A DNA stretch of 28,879 bases from Verrucomicrobia bacterium 12-59-8. Lineage in GTDB: Bacteria; Verrucomicrobiota; Verrucomicrobiae; Verrucomicrobiales; Verrucomicrobiaceae. Below the pieces are notes generated by a model. The model was given only the letters and a program-made list of their open reading frames with translations. It was not told the DNA's origin and did not search any database. Both the position numbers and the translations under genes were made by a program. Shown in pieces: positions 26,075 to 28,879 of the stretch; position 1 is the first letter of the stretch; every line of letters starts with the position of its first letter. The stretch covers positions 1 to 28,879 of the forward strand of contig NCCR01000039.1 of NCBI GenBank assembly GCA_002279765.1. Direction: 5' to 3'.

Positions 26075-27883
26075 CTAGCCTCCCAGGCGTGGTGGTTTCG
26101 GACCCTTTTTCTTGTCTTTTGCCGGTGCTCCCGAGTTGAAGAAGGGATTCTGCGCCGGGGCGGCTTGGGCGGCGGCCGGTTTTTGCGTGACCTTTTCCAG
26201 CTTGGGCTCTGGCATGTAAAGTTTCATGACGCGGGTCTGGAAGACGCTGAAAATGTTCTGGGTGGACCAGTACAAAGCGAGGGCGGCGGCAAAGTCATAG
26301 CTGATCCACAGGAAGAACAGGGGCATGAGCATGAAAATGCGCTGCTGCGTCTTGTCCACGGTCGCAGGCTGTGGGGTGAGCTTCATCTGCGCCACCATGG
26401 TCAGCCCCATGATGAGCGGCAGCGGATTGATGGGGATATTCATGAAATGCCCCTGCGTGTCTGCCGCCGCCAGATCCCGCACCCACCAGAAGGACTGGCC
26501 GCGAAGCTCCGCCGCCACCTCCAGCACGCTGTACAGACCGATGAAGATGGGGAACTGCAGAAACAGAGGCAGACAGCCGCCCAGTGGGTTCACGCCGTAC
26601 TCCTTGTAGAGCTTCATGACCTCCATCTGCTGCTGCTGCGGGTTGTCCTTGTACTTCTCCTGCAGCTCTTTCATCACCGGTCCCAGCAGGCCCATGCGCT
26701 TCATCGTCATGGTCGATTTCGCATGGATCGGCCAGAGGCAGAGACGCACAAAAATCGTCAGCAGAATGACTGCCAGCCCCCAGCTGCCGCTGATGTTGTG
26801 CATGAAGCGCATGACCTTGGAGAGCGCGATGCTGACGATCTTGAAGTAGCCGTAAAACATCGCGTAGCTGCGCTGGTGGCCGATGCGGCTGAGGCGGTCG
26901 TATTCCTTCGGGCCGAGGTAGATCTGATACGCTTCCGTGACCGAGGCACCCGGAGCAAGATCCACCACCGGCAGGCTCAGTGCGGCGTCGTAGGCGAAGT
27001 CTTCGATGTCCGCCTTGCCCACGCTCGCCGCATCAATCGGCTGCGCGAGTTTGCGACGTCCGGACCAGAATTTGGCCGGGGCATCCTTCTCCGCCATGCG
27101 GGTGACGATGTGGGTGTAAAAGCGGGTCATCACGCCGGCGTAGCGCAGGGCATTGTAGGAGTGCCGGTACTCCGTCGGAGCTTCGCTGAAGAAGCCCTTG
27201 CCATAGTACTTCGAGAGCTGGTAGTCCGCATCTCCGGCATTGTTCCAGAAGAAGCCGTCATAGCGCCCCTCGTCATGCTTCAAGGCGCTCGCGGCACCGG
27301 TGTAGAGGTAGTATTCCTCGGAGCGATGCTGCGCGGTGCCGGTGTTCTTGAGAGTGATCTTGAGGTCGATGAGATGCTCGTCGCTGCCTTCGCCTTCGGC
27401 CAGGGTGTAGGTCTTGGTCACCACGATGCCTTCGCCCGTCGTGCCTTCAAAGGTGGCGCTCTTGTCGCTCTTCGCCGTCAGCTTATAAACGATCGCATCC
27501 AGCCCGGCCGCTTCGCGCCGCAGGGCACCGATGGATTCCACGCCGTTTTTGTTCAGGATCACCTGGTCCGTGCCTGCCAGTTCAGCACGGGCGATGCCGC
27601 CGCCTTTGGAGGTCAGCTCAAACGTCACGGTGCCCACCTTCAATGCGTGGGTTTCCTCCGGCACGGTGGCAGCCGCTGGTGCTGCTGCAGCAGGCGGGGC
27701 GCCAGTGACAGGAGTCGCTGCCGTCGGCACTGCGGGTGCTTCAGCAGGCTTTTTGGCGATTTCCTCCTGCTTTTTGCGCGCCGCTTCGGCCTGCGCCAGC
27801 TTCTGGTTTTCCTGCACGTAGTACAAGTTCACCCCCGCGAGGATGACGCAGAGGGTTATGACGATCCAACTTTTGCGGTCCAT
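26075..27883 (-). CDS. yidC: Membrane protein insertase YidC
   Basis: This is the inner-membrane insertase that places proteins in the membrane alone or with Sec. At 602 residues it has the Gram-negative form: N-terminal helix (WIVITLCVILAGVNLYYV, 6-23), an Ala/Pro-rich linker, and a large periplasmic beta domain at about 75-370. The conserved insertase core follows, with SWGLAVILLTIFVRLCLWPI at about 390 and the cytoplasmic hairpin MKELQEKYKDNPQQQQMEVM. Next come LGGCLPLFLQFPIFIGLYSV and the last helices with QNIFSVFQTRVMK. The tail is basic (KDKKKGPKPPR) and may contact the ribosome. It lies between yidD and jag. A 638-residue frame on the other strand is its shadow. Confidence 0.97.
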   Translation of the reverse strand: MDRKSWIVITLCVILAGVNLYYVQENQKLAQAEAARKKQEEIAKKPAEAPAVPTAATPVTGAPPAAAAPAAATVPEETHALKVGTVTFELTSKGGGIARAELAGTDQVILNKNGVESIGALRREAAGLDAIVYKLTAKSDKSATFEGTTGEGIVVTKTYTLAEGEGSDEHLIDLKITLKNTGTAQHRSEEYYLYTGAASALKHDEGRYDGFFWNNAGDADYQLSKYYGKGFFSEAPTEYRHSYNALRYAGVMTRFYTHIVTRMAEKDAPAKFWSGRRKLAQPIDAASVGKADIEDFAYDAALSLPVVDLAPGASVTEAYQIYLGPKEYDRLSRIGHQRSYAMFYGYFKIVSIALSKVMRFMHNISGSWGLAVILLTIFVRLCLWPIHAKSTMTMKRMGLLGPVMKELQEKYKDNPQQQQMEVMKLYKEYGVNPLGGCLPLFLQFPIFIGLYSVLEVAAELRGQSFWWVRDLAAADTQGHFMNIPINPLPLIMGLTMVAQMKLTPQPATVDKTQQRIFMLMPLFFLWISYDFAAALALYWSTQNIFSVFQTRVMKLYMPEPKLEKVTQKPAAAQAAPAQNPFFNSGAPAKDKKKGPKPPRLGG

Positions 27884-28078
27884 GAAATTGTAGCTTGGGG
27901 TGAGAGAGATTGTTTTAATGAATGGCGGCCTGCGGGGTCAGAGCGGAGTCTGTTTTGCCATCAATGACGAAGCCGGAATGACAAATGCCAAGGGAAGCGG
28001 AGTACATCAATGACGAAGGACACCCGTACCTGCGATTACACCCTTTGGAAGAATTCGTCATTCATCATTCTGGTTTCA
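27884..28078. repeat. Intergenic stretch with short repeated ATTCGTCATT-like motifs
   Basis: These 195 bp between yidD and yidC hold no gene. The plus strand has CATCAATGACGAA twice (27959-27971 and 28007-28019), and related ATTCGTCATTCATCATTC-type sequence near 28054. The copies are AT-rich against a GC-rich background and look like small dispersed repeats. They may contain the promoter that allows yidC to be expressed apart from rpmH-rnpA-yidD. Confidence 0.5.
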
Positions 28079-28315
28079 TCATTTCTTCTCTGGCACTGGA
28101 TCATGCCCATGTCCGCCCCAGGGGTGGCAGCGGCCGATGCGGCAGAGGCCCAGCCAGCAGCCGCGCAGCACGCCGTGGGTTTCCACCGCCTGCAGAAAGT
28201 AGGCCGAGCACGACGGTGTGTAGCGGCATCCGGAGCCGGGACCGCCAATGGCATGAATGACGGGAGAAAGGAACACTTGGTAGCCGCGAATGAAGATTCG
28301 AATGAGCCATTTCAT
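28079..28315 (-). CDS. yidD: Membrane protein insertion efficiency factor YidD
   Basis: This 78-residue membrane-associated protein assists YidC-dependent insertion. The family pattern is complete: an amphipathic N-terminus ([16 protein letters not shown]), then [14 protein letters not shown] with the conserved cysteines at 30 and 36. Next comes [20 protein letters not shown], and the protein ends with [12 protein letters not shown]. Its ATG overlaps the rnpA stop by 4 bp (ATGA), so the two are translationally coupled. The 195-bp gap before yidC is longer than is usual for this block. Confidence 0.96.
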   Translation of the reverse strand: MKWLIRIFIRGYQVFLSPVIHAIGGPGSGCRYTPSCSAYFLQAVETHGVLRGCWLGLCRIGRCHPWGGHGHDPVPEKK

Positions 28316-28683
28316 GGAGCGGGTGGGGCAGGAAGCTTCTGGGTGAGCAGATTCATGCGCCGCGCCAGCCGCAGCCAGTCATTTTCCAGTTCTGCCAGCG
28401 TGGCCTGGGGGGCACGCCAGCGGGCGATGATCACCATCTGCCAGCCCGGAGCGATCTCCGCACGGTGTGCGCGCACGATCTCGCGCAACAGACGGCGGAT
28501 GCGGTTTCGTACCACGGCATTGCCCAGCTTACCCCCGGTGATGAGGCCAAACTGGAACTCCTGCAGCGCTTCCACACGCAGTGCACCCAGGACCAGAAAT
28601 TTTCCGGCCTGACTGCTGCCCTGCGTTTTCACCCGTGCGAAATCGCACGCGAGTTTCATCCGCAGGTTTGAGGGAAGGCGCAT
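28312..28683 (-). CDS. rnpA: Ribonuclease P protein component
   Basis: This 123-residue basic protein is the cofactor of RNase P RNA in 5'-processing of tRNA precursors. The RNR signature is clear: Asn55 through Arg68 reads [14 protein letters not shown], preceded by KLG. An aromatic-binding cleft segment ([10 protein letters not shown]) and the hydrophobic strand (WQMVIIARW) fit the fold. The ATG at 28683 yields [10 protein letters not shown], a normal N-terminus. A Pro/Ala tail (KLPAPPAP) is unusual but short. It follows rpmH by 24 bp and overlaps yidD by 4 bp, as expected for the rpmH-rnpA-yidD order. Confidence 0.96.
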   Translation of the reverse strand: MRLPSNLRMKLACDFARVKTQGSSQAGKFLVLGALRVEALQEFQFGLITGGKLGNAVVRNRIRRLLREIVRAHRAEIAPGWQMVIIARWRAPQATLAELENDWLRLARRMNLLTQKLPAPPAP

Positions 28684-28707
28684 GATGAGGAGCGCGCCGC
28701 AGCAGAA

Positions 28708-28879
28708 TTAGGTGTGCTGCTGGGTGTGACGCTTGAAGTGGATTTCCACGCCCTTTGGCAGGAGGCGTTTACGTCCGGCGCGACGGCGGCGGCGCAGGAT
28801 GTCGCGACCATTCGCGGTCTTCGTGCGTGCGCGGAAACCAAACTGCTGCTTGCGCGTGCGCTTGGAAGGCTGGTAGGTC
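28708..28879 (-). CDS. rpmH: Ribosomal protein bL34 (5' end outside the window), with C-terminal extension
   Basis: The minus strand encodes [18 protein letters not shown] and [20 protein letters not shown], the unmistakable bL34 of the large ribosomal subunit. Only the first residues (normally MKR) lie beyond the window edge. The usual protein ends soon after the GRKRL segment, at about 44-46 residues. Here about 17 more residues follow ([17 protein letters not shown]) before TAA at 28708-28710. The extension is basic with several His residues. It is the first gene of the conserved rpmH-rnpA-yidD-yidC-jag block, which in many bacteria lies beside dnaA, so the origin may be just outside the window. 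Confidence 0.95.
   Translation of the reverse strand, partial: TYQPSKRTRKQQFGFRARTKTANGRDILRRRRRAGRKRLLPKGVEIHFKRHTQQHT

Noticed and set aside
26051..27967. 638-codon open frame on the plus strand
   Set aside because: It lies opposite yidC over its full length; the peptide is His/Arg/Leu-rich and resembles no protein family.

Overview
The window looks like a chromosomal segment of a GC-rich, aquatic or soil Verrucomicrobia-type bacterium (Prosthecobacter/Verrucomicrobiaceae-like). That is an inference from the many secreted sulfatases, Asp-box (sialidase-superfamily) proteins and SASA/SGNH esterases, from calcium-binding EF-hand pairs built into secreted enzymes, and from a monomeric NADP isocitrate dehydrogenase. 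No 16S gene is present to confirm it.

Region 1 (1-10925) is a glycan-degradation locus. It holds the 3' end of one sulfatase, a complete sulfatase, a SulP anion transporter on the opposite strand, and a co-directional run: sulfatase with a C-terminal EF-hand pair, secreted DUF1080/LamG-like protein, Tat-exported Asp-box propeller, SASA-type carbohydrate esterase, and PQQ-type propeller with an EF-hand pair inserted between blades. It ends in a start-less 3' gene remnant. The enzymes would work outside the cytoplasm to remove sulfate esters, acetyl groups and terminal sugars, and SulP may take up the released sulfate.

Region 2 (about 10926-14990) is an accessory island. It holds an IS200-like REP-associated tyrosine transposase (RAYT) between inverted arms that each contain three hairpins, two related 40-bp palindromes, a small unknown ORF, an orphan winged-HTH/MNT nucleotidyltransferase of antitoxin type, and a complete three-gene PvuII-type restriction-modification system: C protein, PD-(D/E)XK nuclease and N4-cytosine methyltransferase. 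A good C-box lies inside the first codons of the methyltransferase.

Region 3 (14992-17893) holds the isocitrate dehydrogenase and an AHSA1/SRPBCC protein with its own terminator and an AACCATATGGTT palindrome in its promoter region.

Region 4 (17934-21769) is a second glycan operon on the minus strand: unknown secreted protein, Asp-box protein, and a fusion of an Asp-box propeller to an SGNH/GDSL esterase.

Region 5 (21828-25474) holds a small two-helix membrane protein, a Sel1-repeat protein and a large tail-anchored envelope protein.

Region 6 (25613-28879, minus strand) is the conserved rpmH-rnpA-yidD-yidC-jag block, which in many bacteria lies near dnaA/oriC. The bL34 protein has an unusual C-terminal extension.

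The strongest candidates for something unusual are the propeller-esterase fusion, the EF-hand module shared by unrelated secreted folds, the paired 40-bp palindromes around the orphan MNT gene, and the C-box embedded in the methyltransferase start.
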